Positions 28,089 to 38,858 are shown, numbered from the stretch's first letter. The stretch is DNA of 64,000 nt from Alteromonas sp. LMIT006 (GCF_024300645.1 NZ_CP101291.1:248001-312000); one strand, 5' to 3'. The notes: generated from the letters alone by a model not told the origin. A program made the numbers and translations.

Positions 28089-28092
28089 CGGA

Positions 28093-28527
28093 TTAGTCCT
28101 CTACCTTACCGCCAGCTGCTTGAATCGCTTCGAGCGCGCCTTTAGTTACCTTCAAACCACTTACAGTTAGCGCACGATTTACTTCACCACTTAAGATAAC
28201 CTTAACGAATTGAATTTCTTTCTTCACTAAGTTTGCATCTTTAAGAGCTTGTAACGTGACTGTATCGCCTTCTACTTTGCTGATTTCAGTCAAAGTAACC
28301 TGGTCAGTAACAAAACCTACACGAGATTTGAAACCGAACTTAGGTAGACGGCGTTGAATTGGCATTTGACCGCCTTCAAAACCTGGCTTCACAGAACCGC
28401 CTGAACGACTCTTTTGACCTTTGTGACCGCGGCCACCTGTCTTACCTAAACCAGAGCCGATACCACGACCCACGCGCTTACCAGAATTTTTAGCTCCTGG
28501 TGCAGGAGCAAGAGTATTTAAACGCAT
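28093..28527 (-). CDS. rplO: ribosomal protein uL15
   Basis: A 144-residue protein with the glycine/arginine-rich N-terminus [20 protein letters not shown] and the conserved [18 protein letters not shown]. It binds 23S rRNA late in 50S assembly. It lies 3 bp after rpmD in the spc operon. Confidence 0.98.
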   Translation of the reverse strand: MRLNTLAPAPGAKNSGKRVGRGIGSGLGKTGGRGHKGQKSRSGGSVKPGFEGGQMPIQRRLPKFGFKSRVGFVTDQVTLTEISKVEGDTVTLQALKDANLVKKEIQFVKVILSGEVNRALTVSGLKVTKGALEAIQAAGGKVED

Positions 28528-28530
28528 CTG

Positions 28531-28713
28531 TTACTCCTCCACTATCTCAACCATGTACTGTACACGGTTGATCATGCCACGAACTGCTGGAGTATCTTCA
28601 AGTTCACGAACTTGGTTGATCTTACGTAAACCCAAACCTACCAACGTAGCTTTGTGCTTAGGTAGACGACCAATCGCACTTTTAGTCATTTTAACTTTTA
28701 GTGTTTTAGCCAT
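28531..28713 (-). CDS. rpmD: ribosomal protein uL30
   Basis: A 60-residue protein, [20 protein letters not shown] and onward. The start is the ATG of MAKTL; two further codons upstream (MI) are less likely. It lies 6 bp after rpsE. Confidence 0.97.
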   Translation of the reverse strand: MAKTLKVKMTKSAIGRLPKHKATLVGLGLRKINQVRELEDTPAVRGMINRVQYMVEIVEE

Positions 28714-28719
28714 GATCAA

Positions 28720-29223
28720 TTACCCCAAAATATCATCTACTGATAACCCACGCTTAGCAGCCACACCCTCTGGAGAGTTCATGTCTGTAAGGGCGTTAAT
28801 CGTTGCACGAATAACGTTCATTGGGTTAGTAGAGCCGTAACATTTAGAAAGTACGTTCTGTACACCAGCCACTTCTAATACTGCACGCATTGCACCACCA
28901 GCGATGATACCCGTACCTTCAGAGGCAGGCTGCATGTAAACTTTAGAACCCGAATGGCGACCTTTAATAGGATGTTGTAACGTATTGCCGTTAAGCTCAA
29001 CTTGAACCAAGTTACGACGAGCTTTTTCCATTGCTTTTTGGATTGCAGCTGGCACTTCACGTGCTTTACCGTAACCAAAACCAACGCGGCCATTGCCGTC
29101 ACCAACTACCGTTAACGCAGTAAAACTAAAGATGCGACCACCTTTAACTACTTTTGATACACGGTTTACAGCAACGAGCTTTTCGTTTAAATCACCCTGT
29201 TGTTGATTTTCTACTTTAGCCAT
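28720..29223 (-). CDS. rpsE: ribosomal protein uS5
   Basis: A 167-residue protein. [20 protein letters not shown] is the N-terminal RNA-binding domain, and [20 protein letters not shown] lies in the C-terminal domain. It acts in mRNA entry and decoding fidelity. Order rplR-rpsE-rpmD is canonical. Confidence 0.98.
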   Translation of the reverse strand: MAKVENQQQGDLNEKLVAVNRVSKVVKGGRIFSFTALTVVGDGNGRVGFGYGKAREVPAAIQKAMEKARRNLVQVELNGNTLQHPIKGRHSGSKVYMQPASEGTGIIAGGAMRAVLEVAGVQNVLSKCYGSTNPMNVIRATINALTDMNSPEGVAAKRGLSVDDILG

Positions 29224-29232
29224 TATCTTCTC

Positions 29233-29586
29233 CTAGAACTGAAGACCAGCTTCACGAGCTGCATCTGCTAAGGCCTTAACACGACCGTGGTATTTAAAAC
29301 CGCTACGGTCGAAAGCCACTTCTTTGATGCCTTTCTCGATAGCACGTTCAGCGATCGCTTTACCTACCGCAGTTGCTGCTTCAACATTACCTGTTGAAGA
29401 AACAGCGCCTTTGATAGCTGCTTCAACCGTTGACGCCGCCGCTAATACTTCAGAACCGCTAGGTGCGATTAACTGTGCGTAAATGTGGCGTGGAGTACGG
29501 TTAACGACCAAACGGTGCGCGCCGAGTTCACTGATTTTCTTACGTGCGCGAGTTGCGCGACGTAAGCGAGCTGATTTTTTATCCAT
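29233..29586 (-). CDS. rplR: ribosomal protein uL18
   Basis: A 117-residue 5S rRNA-binding protein starting [17 protein letters not shown], placed after AGGTGGGTGAG. A GTG three codons upstream is in frame but the family length favours this ATG. The conserved C-terminal [20 protein letters not shown] is present. Confidence 0.97.
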   Translation of the reverse strand: MDKKSARLRRATRARKKISELGAHRLVVNRTPRHIYAQLIAPSGSEVLAAASTVEAAIKGAVSSTGNVEAATAVGKAIAERAIEKGIKEVAFDRSGFKYHGRVKALADAAREAGLQF

Positions 29587-29595
29587 CTCACCCAC

Positions 29596-30129
29596 CTACT
29601 TTTTCTTAGCTTCTTTACGACGAACAATCTCATCCGAGTAACGTACACCCTTGCCTTTGTAAGGCTCTGGTGGACGCCAGCCGCGAATGTTCGCTGCGAT
29701 CTGACCAACCGCCTGCTTATCAGCGCCTTTGACGATGATTTCAGTTTGGCTAGGAGTTTCTACAGTGATGCCTGCTGGCATTTCTACCACGACAGGGTGA
29801 GAAAAACCTAAAGTCAGGTTTAACTTGCTACCTTGTGCTTGCGCACGGTAACCAACACCGTTTAACTCAAGTTTCTTTTCGAAACCTTGTGATACACCAA
29901 TAACCATTGCGTTTAGAATTGAACGCGCTGTACCTGCCTGAGCCCAACCGTTTGGAGCGCCTTCACGAGGAAGTGCTTTCAACTGGTTGTCTTCTTGGAC
30001 AACTTCAACTTGTTCATTAAACGTACGTGATAATGTACCGTTTTTACCTTTTACTGTAACGTCTTGACCGGCGATAGATACTTCTACGCCTGATACAACG
30101 TCGACAGGTGCTTTTGCTACACGTGACAT
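29596..30129 (-). CDS. rplF: ribosomal protein uL6
   Basis: A 177-residue protein of two similar domains. The conserved C-terminal signature [16 protein letters not shown] is present. It lies near the sarcin-ricin loop of the 50S subunit. It lies 13 bp after rpsH. Confidence 0.98.
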   Translation of the reverse strand: MSRVAKAPVDVVSGVEVSIAGQDVTVKGKNGTLSRTFNEQVEVVQEDNQLKALPREGAPNGWAQAGTARSILNAMVIGVSQGFEKKLELNGVGYRAQAQGSKLNLTLGFSHPVVVEMPAGITVETPSQTEIIVKGADKQAVGQIAANIRGWRPPEPYKGKGVRYSDEIVRRKEAKKK

Positions 30130-30142
30130 TGATAATCTCCCG

Positions 30143-30535
30143 TTACGCTACATAACCGATGATCTCACCACCCATGCCCGCTTTACGCGCTGCACGGTCA
30201 GTCATCACACCTTTTGATGTAGATACGATTGCGATACCTAAACCACCCAATACTTTTGGCAACTCATCTTTTTTCTTATAGATGCGTAGGCCTGGGCGAG
30301 ATACACGCTCGATTGTGTCGATTACACGCTTGCCTTCAAAGTACTTTAATGTCACTTCTAAGACAGGCTTAACGTCACCAGATACTGCATAATCAGTGAT
30401 GTAACCTTCTGCTTTCAATACTTCAGCAATCGCTACGCGTTGCTTTGATGAAGGCATAGCTACTGCCACTTTAGATGCTAACTGGCCGTTACGGATGCGG
30501 GTGAACATATCCGCGATAGGATCTTGCATACTCAT
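30143..30535 (-). CDS. rpsH: ribosomal protein uS8
   Basis: A 130-residue primary 16S rRNA-binding protein, [20 protein letters not shown], with C-terminal [20 protein letters not shown]. In E. coli S8 represses the spc operon by binding the rplE leader region; the operon order here is compatible with that. Confidence 0.98.
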   Translation of the reverse strand: MSMQDPIADMFTRIRNGQLASKVAVAMPSSKQRVAIAEVLKAEGYITDYAVSGDVKPVLEVTLKYFEGKRVIDTIERVSRPGLRIYKKKDELPKVLGGLGIAIVSTSKGVMTDRAARKAGMGGEIIGYVA

Positions 30536-30548
30536 AGACTGCTACTCC

Positions 30549-30854
30549 TTACCAACTTGCTTTTTTCAAGCCAGGGACTTCACCGCGCATCGCTGCTTCA
30601 CGCAACTTGATACGGCTCAGACCGAACTTACGTAGGTAACCATGTGGACGACCTGTTACACGGCAACGATTTTGTTGACGTGAGCTAGATGAATCACGTG
30701 GTAGTTGTTGTAGCTTAAGTACTGCATCCCAACGCTCTTCTTCAGAAACGTTGACATCGCTGATAGTCGCTTTAAGCGCAGCACGCTTTGCAGCATACTT
30801 TTTCACTAATTTGGCACGTTTTGCTTCGCGCGCCTTCATTGATTCTTTTGCCAT
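30549..30854 (-). CDS. rpsN: ribosomal protein uS14, zinc-free form
   Basis: A 101-residue long form without the zinc-knuckle cysteines, ending [19 protein letters not shown]. It is the standard proteobacterial type. It lies between rplE and rpsH with 11-13 bp gaps. Confidence 0.98.
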   Translation of the reverse strand: MAKESMKAREAKRAKLVKKYAAKRAALKATISDVNVSEEERWDAVLKLQQLPRDSSSSRQQNRCRVTGRPHGYLRKFGLSRIKLREAAMRGEVPGLKKASW

Positions 30855-30865
30855 AACCCTACACC

Positions 30866-31405
30866 TTATTTTCTAAACGGGAAGTTAAACGCTGTTAACA
30901 ACGCTTTCGCTTCTTCGTTAGTGTTTGCGCTAGTCGTGATAGTGATATCCATACCACGCACTTTATCTACTTTATCGAAATCGATTTCAGGGAAGATAAT
31001 TTGCTCTTTAACACCCATGGAATAGTTTCCACGGCCGTCAAATGATTTAGGATTCAAACCACGGAAGTCGCGGATACGAGGAATTGTAATTGAGATTAAA
31101 CGCTCAAAGAATTCCCACATACGCTCGCCACGCAGGGTTACTTTACAGCCAATCGGATAACCTTCACGGATTTTAAAGCCCGCTACTGATTTTCTCGCAA
31201 CTGTGACGACCGGTTTTTGACCAGCGATTGCAGCCATATCTGCCTGCGCCGCTTCCAATACCTTCTTGTCAGCAATTGCCTCACCTAAACCCATGTTTAG
31301 AGTGATTTTTTCAATCCGAGGGACTTGCATGACGCTTTTGTATCCGAACTGCTTAGCAAGTTCAGCTACGACTGTTTCTTTATAGAAATCATGCAGTTTC
31401 GCCAT
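30866..31405 (-). CDS. rplE: ribosomal protein uL5
   Basis: A 179-residue 5S rRNA-binding protein from the ATG of [10 protein letters not shown]; a four-codon upstream extension is not conserved. The motif [20 protein letters not shown] is intact. It lies 16 bp after rplX. The early part of this gene is where S8 repression acts in E. coli. Confidence 0.97.
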   Translation of the reverse strand: MAKLHDFYKETVVAELAKQFGYKSVMQVPRIEKITLNMGLGEAIADKKVLEAAQADMAAIAGQKPVVTVARKSVAGFKIREGYPIGCKVTLRGERMWEFFERLISITIPRIRDFRGLNPKSFDGRGNYSMGVKEQIIFPEIDFDKVDKVRGMDITITTSANTNEEAKALLTAFNFPFRK

Positions 31406-31421
31406 CGTACTCTCCAATTAA

Positions 31422-31736
31422 TTAAACTAAGTCGCCGTTAGACTTAAAGAAACGAACTTTCTTACCGTCTTCTTCACGGAAACCAACGCGATCTGCTTTG
31501 CCCGTTGCTGGGTTAACAATCGCTACATTTGAAACATGTAAAGACGCTTCTTTTTCAATGATGCCACCTGGCTCACCCAATTGTGGGTTAGGCTTAGTGT
31601 GCTTCTTGACTAAGTTAATGCCTTCTACAACGACACGGTTATCAGAGGTTAATACTGATTTTACTTTACCAGTTTTACCTTTATCTTTACCCGCTAATAC
31701 GACTACTTCATCATCACGACGAATTTTTCTAGCCAT
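31422..31736 (-). CDS. rplX: ribosomal protein uL24
   Basis: A 104-residue assembly-initiator protein of the 50S subunit. The KOW motif is visible in [19 protein letters not shown], followed by the typical [14 protein letters not shown]. It lies 12 bp after rplN. Confidence 0.98.
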   Translation of the reverse strand: MARKIRRDDEVVVLAGKDKGKTGKVKSVLTSDNRVVVEGINLVKKHTKPNPQLGEPGGIIEKEASLHVSNVAIVNPATGKADRVGFREEDGKKVRFFKSNGDLV

Positions 31737-31748
31737 TATCGTGACTCC

Positions 31749-32117
31749 TTATAGTACCTCAGGGGCCAGTGAAATAATCTTCATGAAGTTATCTCCACGA
31801 AGTTCACGAGTGACCGGACCAAAGATACGCGTACCAATAGGTTGCTTGTTTGCATTAAGCAAAACAGCAGCGTTGCCATCAAAGCGGATAGTTGAACCAT
31901 CTGCTCGACGAACACCATGTCTAGTACGCACCACCACCGCATTTAAGACGTCACCTTTTTTCACTTTACCGCGAGGAATTGCTTCTTTCACAGTAACTTT
32001 GATGATGTCGCCAATATGTGCATAACGGCGATGCGAGCCACCTAGAACCTTAATACACTGAACCCTGCGAGCGCCAGAATTGTCTGCCACATCCAGGTTA
32101 GTTTGCATTTGGATCAT
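31749..32117 (-). CDS. rplN: ribosomal protein uL14
   Basis: A 122-residue protein starting [20 protein letters not shown], a near-invariant N-terminus. First gene of the spc operon. Usually rplP-rpmC-rpsQ (end of the S10 operon) lies directly upstream; here there is a promoter-like gap and unrelated genes instead. Confidence 0.98.
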   Translation of the reverse strand: MIQMQTNLDVADNSGARRVQCIKVLGGSHRRYAHIGDIIKVTVKEAIPRGKVKKGDVLNAVVVRTRHGVRRADGSTIRFDGNAAVLLNANKQPIGTRIFGPVTRELRGDNFMKIISLAPEVL

Positions 32118-32269
32118 GTTAGTGCTCCGCTAATAAATTACGCCCAAAACGGGCTATTAAGCCGCTAAAACCCACAAAAACCCTGAGGTTTGTGCAAATT
32201 TTAGACCATACCCCATAAAAAGGGCGCGCAATGATAACAGATATTTACAGACGATGATAGTGTTGATTG
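32118..32269 (-). promoter_or_regulatory. probable spc operon promoter and leader
   Basis: On the minus strand a TATCAT hexamer is followed by a GC-rich discriminator TGCGCGCCC, as in stringently controlled ribosomal promoters; its -35 is poor. A long leader rich in short inverted sequences (AGCCCGTTTTGGGCG) precedes rplN. A promoter is needed here because no S10 operon lies upstream. Confidence 0.45.
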
Positions 32270-32300
32270 CAATAAAAAGGCCACCATTGCTATGATGGCC
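32270..32300 (-). terminator. terminator after the secreted hypothetical gene
   Basis: GGCCATCAT and ATGGTGGCC pair (9 bp, one A-C mismatch, 4-nt loop), followed on the minus strand by TTTTTATT. It isolates the spc operon from the genes upstream. Confidence 0.85.
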
Positions 32301-32331
32301 TGTCAATATAAGAAAAGATTGGTATGAGAGT

Positions 32332-32790
32332 TTACTTTATGTCGAAGTACTTATCGTCAAAGCCTTTGAAGGTTCTTCTGGTCTCTGCTACCCAAATAAG
32401 ATTCCCGTTAGGGTCTCTCATTAACGTGTAAGTTACCTCGTACTCCCAGATTAACCCATTCTCACTTCTGACAAATTTATATGTTGCTACATCCCCTTCC
32501 TCATTAAAAATACTAGGAAAAGGAGGTGGAGCAGAACCTCTTGTCATTTTTTTCATTGGTTGTGCCGAATAAGTAACGGTACTCGAAAAATCTAAAACTG
32601 TAGCGTCACCACTTAATTCAACCAATTCATTAATAAGAGATTCTGGCAACCAATTTAGGTCAAGCAGCTCCTGTAGACTGTATTGTTTAACCAGTTTGCC
32701 TTCAACAATAGAGCCACCTCTATCATAAATATCGGCGACCGCACTCGATGTTAAAAATAATAATGTAATAATAATAAAATAATTTTTCAT
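32332..32790 (-). CDS. unrecognised secreted protein
   Basis: A 152-residue protein from the ATG of MKNYFIIITLLFLTSSAVADIYDRGG; upstream codons to 32841 are less likely because the signal peptide begins here. Cleavage probably falls after SSAVA. The mature part has no family I know. It has aromatic-rich beta-like stretches (YKFVRSENGLIWEYEVTYTL, NGNLIWVAETRRTF). The gene is markedly AT-rich beside the ribosomal genes, which hints at insertion of accessory DNA. Confidence 0.6.
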   Translation of the reverse strand: MKNYFIIITLLFLTSSAVADIYDRGGSIVEGKLVKQYSLQELLDLNWLPESLINELVELSGDATVLDFSSTVTYSAQPMKKMTRGSAPPPFPSIFNEEGDVATYKFVRSENGLIWEYEVTYTLMRDPNGNLIWVAETRRTFKGFDDKYFDIK

Positions 32791-32913
32791 AATATCTCTA
32801 TCTATATCAATTAAATTTTTTAAAATATTACACTTGTTCATAATAACAAGAAATTCGATATTATCGTGGGTATTTTATCTGTCAACATAATGGATTTCAT
32901 CCATTTTCTTCAT

Positions 32914-32932
32914 AAAAAACCCCGAAGGTTTT
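32914..32932 (-). terminator. terminator with UUCG loop
   Basis: On the minus strand AAAACC-TTCG-GGGTTTTTT directly follows the stop codon of the next ORF. It probably ends the rnr-rlmB transcript. Confidence 0.7.
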
Positions 32933-32933
32933 G

Positions 32934-33371
32934 TTAAACTTTCAGAGGAATTTTACATACTATAGACATTTGTGATTTGAGGTTTTTATCCCCACCGTTT
33001 GGCTCGGCGACGCAATGAAAGCACCAACCTAGAGCCAATAGAGCTAATGCATCAGGTTCTTTATCCGGATTCAGGCAGCCGTGATGTCTAAATACTAGAT
33101 TATCGATACCACCAGAACTTGAATACCTTATTACCATACAGTTAATTCCAGTGGCATTAAAGGCTTCGCGTGTAAAATCACTATCGCCAGTGTTTGGCAC
33201 AAATCCATATGTTTTTTCATTGTTGCCTTCATAAAACGAAATACGATTTTTGTCGTTGTTGCTGCCTTCTTCAAAATCAAAAAAGTCTAAGCTGAGAATA
33301 TCAACCAAATCAGCAAATACAAATTCGACACATGAATTATTTAAGCCCCCCACGCTGCCGCACCACTTCAT
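32934..33371 (-). CDS. unrecognised ORF downstream of rlmB, possibly a gene remnant
   Basis: A 145-codon frame overlapping the last 35 nt of rlmB on the same strand. Only the ATG inside rlmB gives a full-length start, without a clear ribosome-binding site; past the rlmB stop the next starts are a TTG and a far-downstream ATG. The composition looks protein-like ([39 protein letters not shown]) and a terminator follows its stop. It may be a coupled third gene of the rnr operon or the 3' end of a gene whose start was lost when this junction formed. No function is proposed. Confidence 0.4.
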   Translation of the reverse strand: MKWCGSVGGLNNSCVEFVFADLVDILSLDFFDFEEGSNNDKNRISFYEGNNEKTYGFVPNTGDSDFTREAFNATGINCMVIRYSSSGGIDNLVFRHHGCLNPDKEPDALALLALGWCFHCVAEPNGGDKNLKSQMSIVCKIPLKV

Positions 33372-34086
33372 ACAAACAGACCCCTGTCGCTACGGATACG
33401 TTTAAACTAGAAACGGAGCCATACATTGGTAGTTTAATCAACTCATCGCATTTTTCACGAGTTAAACGACGCATCCCTTTACCTTCAGCGCCCATCACCA
33501 AAGCGATAGGTCCTTTAAAATCACAATCATACACCAGCTGAGTGGCTTCCCCTGCTGTACCAACAACCCATACTCCTTGGTGTTGTATATCGACCAACGT
33601 CCGCGCAAGATTAGTGACTTGGATCAGTGGAATCACATCTGCTGCGCCACAAGCGACTTTGCGCACAGTGGCATTGAGCGTAGCCGACTTATCCTTTGGC
33701 ACAATAACCGCATCGACACCAGCAGCATCTGCTGAACGAAGCACAGCACCGAGGTTATGCGGATCGGTCACTCCATCTAAAACGAGTAAAAAAGGCTTTT
33801 CGGCCTGTGCAATAATTGTATCAAGGTCATTTTCATTTAAAGGTTTCGCCGCGATAGCTCGTGCTAGGACACCTTGATGCTGTTCACCTTGAGCTTTATC
33901 ATCTAGCGCCTTGCGCTGCGCAAACTGCACACTGATACGATGTTTGCGGGCAAGATTAACAATATTATGCAGACGCTCGTCATCGCGACCTTTGGCGATG
34001 AATATTTCTAGAATCCTCTGTGGCTCTCGCTGTAAAACAGATTCTAGTGCGTGAATACCATATAACCACTCATGTGACTGTGCCAT
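33337..34086 (-). CDS. rlmB: 23S rRNA (Gm2251) 2'-O-methyltransferase
   Basis: A 249-residue SpoU-family (SPOUT) enzyme that methylates G2251 in the P-loop of 23S rRNA using SAM. It has an N-terminal L30e-like RNA-binding domain (to about residue 80) and the knotted catalytic domain with [32 protein letters not shown] and [20 protein letters not shown]. It follows rnr by 6 bp; rnr-rlmB is a conserved pair. Confidence 0.97.
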   Translation of the reverse strand: MAQSHEWLYGIHALESVLQREPQRILEIFIAKGRDDERLHNIVNLARKHRISVQFAQRKALDDKAQGEQHQGVLARAIAAKPLNENDLDTIIAQAEKPFLLVLDGVTDPHNLGAVLRSADAAGVDAVIVPKDKSATLNATVRKVACGAADVIPLIQVTNLARTLVDIQHQGVWVVGTAGEATQLVYDCDFKGPIALVMGAEGKGMRRLTREKCDELIKLPMYGSVSSLNVSVATGVCLYEVVRQRGGLK

Positions 34087-34092
34087 ATTAAA

Positions 34093-36429
34093 TTATCTCT
34101 TTTTATTGCGTTTAGATGCTTTGTTTTTTTTCTTTTCGCGGGTGCTTTGCTTCCGTTTTTGACCTTTACTGGTTCTAGAAGGTGAGCTTCGCTCTGCATC
34201 AGAAGGTTTACTGCGTTTTGCTTTACGCGGTTTTTTACCACCTTTCGTAATTGGCTCATCTAAGATCAAATCAATTTTGCGTTCATCCAAGTTAACCGAT
34301 GCCACTTTGACTTCCAATTTATCACCTAAACGGAATACTCGACCAGAAGCCTCTCCTACAAGTGCTTGGCGCACATCGTCAAAATGATAATAATCATTAC
34401 CCAGTGCAGTCACATGCACTAAACCATCTATACCAAACTCGAGTAAACGAACAAACAAACCAAAATTCGTAACAGACGACACCACAGCAGGGAATACATC
34501 TCCCACGTGATCTTGCATAAACTCACATTTCAACCAATCAGCTACATCTCGTGTTGCTTCATCAGCACGACGTTCCGCCATCGAGCATTGCTCGCCCAAC
34601 TGCTCAACTTCTTCATGGACGTATTTTTTGGCACCGGTAGTGGCTTTTTTCTGCGCCTTAAGCACTGCTTTTATCGCACGGTGAACCACCAGATCGGGGT
34701 AACGTCGTATAGGGGATGTAAAGTGCGCATATTCTTCTAAAGCTAGGCCAAAGTGTCCAATGTTTTCGCAATCATACTGAGCTTGTTTCATGCTGCGCAA
34801 CAACATGCTCTGAATCACCTCGGCATCCGGTCTAGCTTTGATCTTGTGGATGATTCGGGTGAACGCACGTGCAGAGGGTTCTGCTTCGAGCTGATGCGCA
34901 ACGCCGACTTCATTGAGATACGTGGTAAACGACAGTAAACGGTCGCTATCAGGTTTATCATGGATACGATACAGTCCAAGGGCTTTGTTCTTTGTTAATA
35001 GCCGAGCCGCACAGACATTGGCCAAGATCATGCATTCTTCAATGAGTTTGTGCGCATCATTACGGACTAACGGAACGATATGTTCTATTTTGCGCTCCGC
35101 GTTAAAAACAAATTTGGTTTCTCGGGTTTCAAATTCAATTGCGCCACGCCCATCCCTAGCGCCTTTCAAAATGCGATAAATATCTTCTAGGTGTTTCAGA
35201 TGCTCTACAAACGCCGAATAGCGCTCAACAAGTACTTCATCACCTGACAAAATACCGGCGACTTTGTTGTAGGTTAAACGCGCATGAGAGCGCATGACCG
35301 CTTCATAAAACTCAAACTGTGTGACTTGTCCAGTAAGGTCTACCTGCATCTGGGCAACCATGCATAAACGCTCAACATCAGGGTTTAGTGAACATAATCC
35401 GTTGGACAAAGCCTCAGGCAACATGGGAATGACTTGCTCAGGAAAATACACCGAAGTCCCTCGATTAATAGCTTCCTGATCCAAAGCAGTTCCGGGTCTG
35501 ACATAATAAGAGACATCTGCAATGGCGACATATAATTCATACCCTGTAACTATGCCTTCTTTACAAATAGGCTGACAAAAGACCGCATCATCAAAATCAC
35601 GCGCATCTTCACCGTCAATGGTCACTAATGGTAAGTCTCTTAAATCTACTCGGCCAACTTTTGCTTCTTCCGGCACAGACTCCCCATAAGCTTTTGCTTG
35701 CTTAGTGACGGCTGGTGGCCAGACATGAGGAATATCATAAGTACGCAAGGCCATTTCAATTTCCATCCCTGGCGCCATGTGTTCGCCAAGGACTTCAGTT
35801 ATTTTGCCTACCGCAGAGGATTGACGACTGGGGCGCTTGATAACTTGCACCACTACGACATTACCCTGTCTTGCGCCTAAGGTATCTTTCGCACCAATAT
35901 AAATTTCATGACCAATTCGTTGATCATCAGGAATGACCAAACCCACACCGTGTTCGGTAAAATAGCGACCGACAATGGATTCTTCGCGTGGCTTAATAAC
36001 GCGTGTAACACGCCCTTCCGTTTTTCCCTTTCGGCCTGAGCCTTTACTCACCACCTCGACTTCATCGCCGTGCATCAGCTGCTGCATTTGTCCTTGGGAT
36101 AAGTACCAATCAGGCTCATCTGAGGAAAATGATACAAAACCAAAACCATCGCGATGACCAATGACTCGACCGACCATAACGGCTTCCGCTGCAAGTAATT
36201 CGTATTTTTTTTGCCTATTGAATTGCAGTTGGCCTTCTCGCTCCATTGCCCGCAGTCGGCGTTGAATACCAACTTGCTCAGCATCGGAAGTAGCATTAGC
36301 TAAATGACAGATATCGAGAAAACTAAGAGCCTGATTGGCCCCTTGAATCAAGGCTAGTAAGTGCTCACGACTAGCTACAGGGTTTTCATATTTGACCTGT
36401 TCACGTTCAAAATAGGGATCGTTGGACAT
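34093..36429 (-). CDS. rnr: ribonuclease R
   Basis: A 778-residue 3'-5' exoribonuclease of the RNB family that degrades structured RNA and acts in rRNA and tmRNA quality control. Order: N-terminal helix-turn-helix, cold-shock domains (about 70-230), the RNB domain (about 265-590; DLRDLPLVTIDGEDARDFDD holds the catalytic aspartates), an S1 domain (about 645-725), and a very basic lysine-rich tail (GGKKPRKAKRSKPSDAERSS to the end). It is divergent from ubiD. Confidence 0.97.
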   Translation of the reverse strand: MSNDPYFEREQVKYENPVASREHLLALIQGANQALSFLDICHLANATSDAEQVGIQRRLRAMEREGQLQFNRQKKYELLAAEAVMVGRVIGHRDGFGFVSFSSDEPDWYLSQGQMQQLMHGDEVEVVSKGSGRKGKTEGRVTRVIKPREESIVGRYFTEHGVGLVIPDDQRIGHEIYIGAKDTLGARQGNVVVVQVIKRPSRQSSAVGKITEVLGEHMAPGMEIEMALRTYDIPHVWPPAVTKQAKAYGESVPEEAKVGRVDLRDLPLVTIDGEDARDFDDAVFCQPICKEGIVTGYELYVAIADVSYYVRPGTALDQEAINRGTSVYFPEQVIPMLPEALSNGLCSLNPDVERLCMVAQMQVDLTGQVTQFEFYEAVMRSHARLTYNKVAGILSGDEVLVERYSAFVEHLKHLEDIYRILKGARDGRGAIEFETRETKFVFNAERKIEHIVPLVRNDAHKLIEECMILANVCAARLLTKNKALGLYRIHDKPDSDRLLSFTTYLNEVGVAHQLEAEPSARAFTRIIHKIKARPDAEVIQSMLLRSMKQAQYDCENIGHFGLALEEYAHFTSPIRRYPDLVVHRAIKAVLKAQKKATTGAKKYVHEEVEQLGEQCSMAERRADEATRDVADWLKCEFMQDHVGDVFPAVVSSVTNFGLFVRLLEFGIDGLVHVTALGNDYYHFDDVRQALVGEASGRVFRLGDKLEVKVASVNLDERKIDLILDEPITKGGKKPRKAKRSKPSDAERSSPSRTSKGQKRKQSTREKKKNKASKRNKKR

Positions 36430-36651
36430 TCAATCACATCGTTCTTTTTAAGTGGTTCAATTATAACATGCTGACGGTGTTTAACGCACCAGTTCAATTT
36501 GATCCCTTTCAAACTCTTGCTGTTCTAAATTTGAGTTTGCCTAACCGGTCAATCAGTTTATTCCAAATTATTCAGGGTGAGGATGATCAATAAAGGTATT
36601 GCTCTGGTATAATTGACCATAATTAACCTAAAACTTTGAATAGGTTTTGTA

Positions 36652-38145
36652 ATGCAATACAAAGATTTACGTGATTTTATCGAGCAATTAGAGGCTCGCG
36701 GTAAATTACTCCGCATCAGCCAATCCATTGATACGGATCTGGAAATGACCGAAATTGCTGACCGCACCCTTCGCGCTGGGGGCCCGGCGCTGTTGTTCGA
36801 AAATCCCAAAGGTCATGATATGCCTGTATTAGCAAACTTGTTCGGTACCCCTGAACGCGTCGCAATGGGTATGGGCCAAGACAATGTTGAAGCACTGCGC
36901 GAAGTGGGAAAATTACTGGCCTACCTCAAAGAGCCCGATCCACCCAAAGGCATTAAAGATTTGTGGAGCAAACTCCCTGTCTTTAAACAGGTATTAAATA
37001 TGCCAGCAAAAGTGGTACGCAAGGCGCCTTGCCAAGAAGTTATCCTAAGCGGCAATGAGGTTGATTTGAGTAAAATCCCCGTCCAACGTTGCTGGCCGGG
37101 GGATGCTGCTCCTCTTATTACTTGGGGTTTAACCGTCACCAAGGGGCCACACAAAAAACGTCAAAACTTAGGCATCTATCGTCAGCAAGTTATTGCCAAA
37201 AACAAAGTCATCATGCGTTGGCTATCGCATCGAGGTGGGGCTTTGGATTTTCGCGAATGGTGTCAACAACACCCTGATAAGCCATACCCAGTTGTGGTTG
37301 CGTTAGGTGCAGATCCAGCAACCATACTCGGTGCAGTCACTCCAGTTCCAGATACACTATCTGAATATGCCTTTGCTGGACTATTGAGAGGCAGTAAAAC
37401 CGAAGTAGTCAAAGCAATCAGTTGTAACTTACAAGTACCAGCTCAATCTGAAATTGTATTGGAAGGTCATATTATGCCCGGAGAAACGGCTCCTGAAGGG
37501 CCTTACGGTGATCACACCGGCTACTACAACGAAGTAGATGAATTTCCGGTGTTCACTGTGACTCACATAACAATGCGCCAGAACCCAATTTATCACTCAA
37601 CCTATACTGGCCGACCACCCGATGAACCAGCCATATTGGGTGTAGCGTTAAACGAAGTTTTTGTGCCTATTTTACAAAAGCAATTTCCTGAGATTGTGGA
37701 TTTTTATCTACCTCCGGAAGGTTGTTCATATCGTATGGCAATCGTCACAATGAAGAAGCAATACCCTGGACATGCGAAACGAGTGATGTTAGGTGTTTGG
37801 TCGTTTTTACGTCAGTTCATGTACACCAAGTTCGTGATTGTATGTGACGATGATGTCGATGCACGCAACTGGGAAGATGTCATATGGGCGATTACCACTC
37901 GTATGGATCCCTCCCGTGATACGACAATGATCGACAACACACCAATAGACTATTTAGATTTTGCCTCACCTGTGTCAGGCTTAGGCTCCAAAATGGGTAT
38001 GGATGCAACGAATAAGTGGCCTGGTGAAACCGACCGTGAGTGGGGTGAACCCATCGTAATGGACGAACAGGTCAAAGACAAAATCGACGCAATGTGGGAT
38101 GAACTCGGGATCGAAGCCCATTGCCAAACCCCTTCAAAAAGGTAA
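36652..38145 (+). CDS. ubiD: 4-hydroxy-3-polyprenylbenzoate decarboxylase
   Basis: A 497-residue prenylated-FMN decarboxylase of ubiquinone synthesis, the same length as E. coli UbiD. Conserved parts: [19 protein letters not shown] at the start, [20 protein letters not shown] with catalytic Glu residues, and the C-terminal [20 protein letters not shown]. It needs a UbiX-made cofactor; ubiX is not in the window. fre follows 11 bp downstream, as in E. coli. Confidence 0.97.
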   Translation: MQYKDLRDFIEQLEARGKLLRISQSIDTDLEMTEIADRTLRAGGPALLFENPKGHDMPVLANLFGTPERVAMGMGQDNVEALREVGKLLAYLKEPDPPKGIKDLWSKLPVFKQVLNMPAKVVRKAPCQEVILSGNEVDLSKIPVQRCWPGDAAPLITWGLTVTKGPHKKRQNLGIYRQQVIAKNKVIMRWLSHRGGALDFREWCQQHPDKPYPVVVALGADPATILGAVTPVPDTLSEYAFAGLLRGSKTEVVKAISCNLQVPAQSEIVLEGHIMPGETAPEGPYGDHTGYYNEVDEFPVFTVTHITMRQNPIYHSTYTGRPPDEPAILGVALNEVFVPILQKQFPEIVDFYLPPEGCSYRMAIVTMKKQYPGHAKRVMLGVWSFLRQFMYTKFVIVCDDDVDARNWEDVIWAITTRMDPSRDTTMIDNTPIDYLDFASPVSGLGSKMGMDATNKWPGETDREWGEPIVMDEQVKDKIDAMWDELGIEAHCQTPSKR

Positions 38146-38156
38146 CCAATACTTTG

Positions 38157-38846
38157 ATGCAACTCAACTTAAAAACTATAGAAAACGTCGGCCATGACGT
38201 CTACCGTATAATTTTGTCTGCAGATGACGAATTACACTATTTTGCGGGCCAGTATCTACTGGTGCATATGGGCGAGGATGATGCTCGTCCTTTTTCTATT
38301 GCAAGCAGCCCAAGTAAAGATAAATTTATTGAATTACATATTGGCGCAGTACCAGAAAATCCTTATGCGTGGGATGTAATCGAGCGTTTGCGAACTCTTG
38401 GTAATATTCAAGTCACTTTGGCTAACGGTAATGCCTATTTACAGCCTCAAGAGGACAAGAACATTGTTTTGATAGCTGGTGGTACTGGGTATTCTTATCT
38501 CAAATCCATCGCCTTTGAAATTGCAGAACAGCAACTTGATGCGCCTGTGCATATTTTCTGGGGGGCCAAACAAGCCAGCCAATTATATGAATTTGATATC
38601 ATGCAAGCGTTATGCGACAAATATGATAATTTCTATTTTCACCCAGTCGTTGAAGAAGCTGAAGCCGATTGGGAGGGTCAAACGGGTTTGGTTCACCTTG
38701 CAGTTATTGAACAAATGCAATCACTAGCTAGTGCCCAAGTCTATATTGCAGGGCCCTTTCCAATGGCAAAAGTTGCTAGAGAAGACTTTATGAAAGTAGG
38801 CTTGAAAAAAGCTTGTTTATTTGGGGATGCTTACGCATTTATCTGA
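38157..38846 (+). CDS. fre: NAD(P)H-flavin reductase
   Basis: A 229-residue ferredoxin-reductase-fold protein (Fre/LuxG). The flavin-binding motif is RPFSIAS and the nucleotide-binding motif IVLIAGGTGYSYLKSIAF. It supplies reduced FMN/FAD, which fits its place after ubiD, whose cofactor derives from reduced FMN. The start chosen is ATG 38157; an in-frame ATG at 38121 would overlap ubiD and is not conserved. Confidence 0.93.
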   Translation: MQLNLKTIENVGHDVYRIILSADDELHYFAGQYLLVHMGEDDARPFSIASSPSKDKFIELHIGAVPENPYAWDVIERLRTLGNIQVTLANGNAYLQPQEDKNIVLIAGGTGYSYLKSIAFEIAEQQLDAPVHIFWGAKQASQLYEFDIMQALCDKYDNFYFHPVVEEAEADWEGQTGLVHLAVIEQMQSLASAQVYIAGPFPMAKVAREDFMKVGLKKACLFGDAYAFI

Positions 38847-38858
38847 AAAGGGATATAA

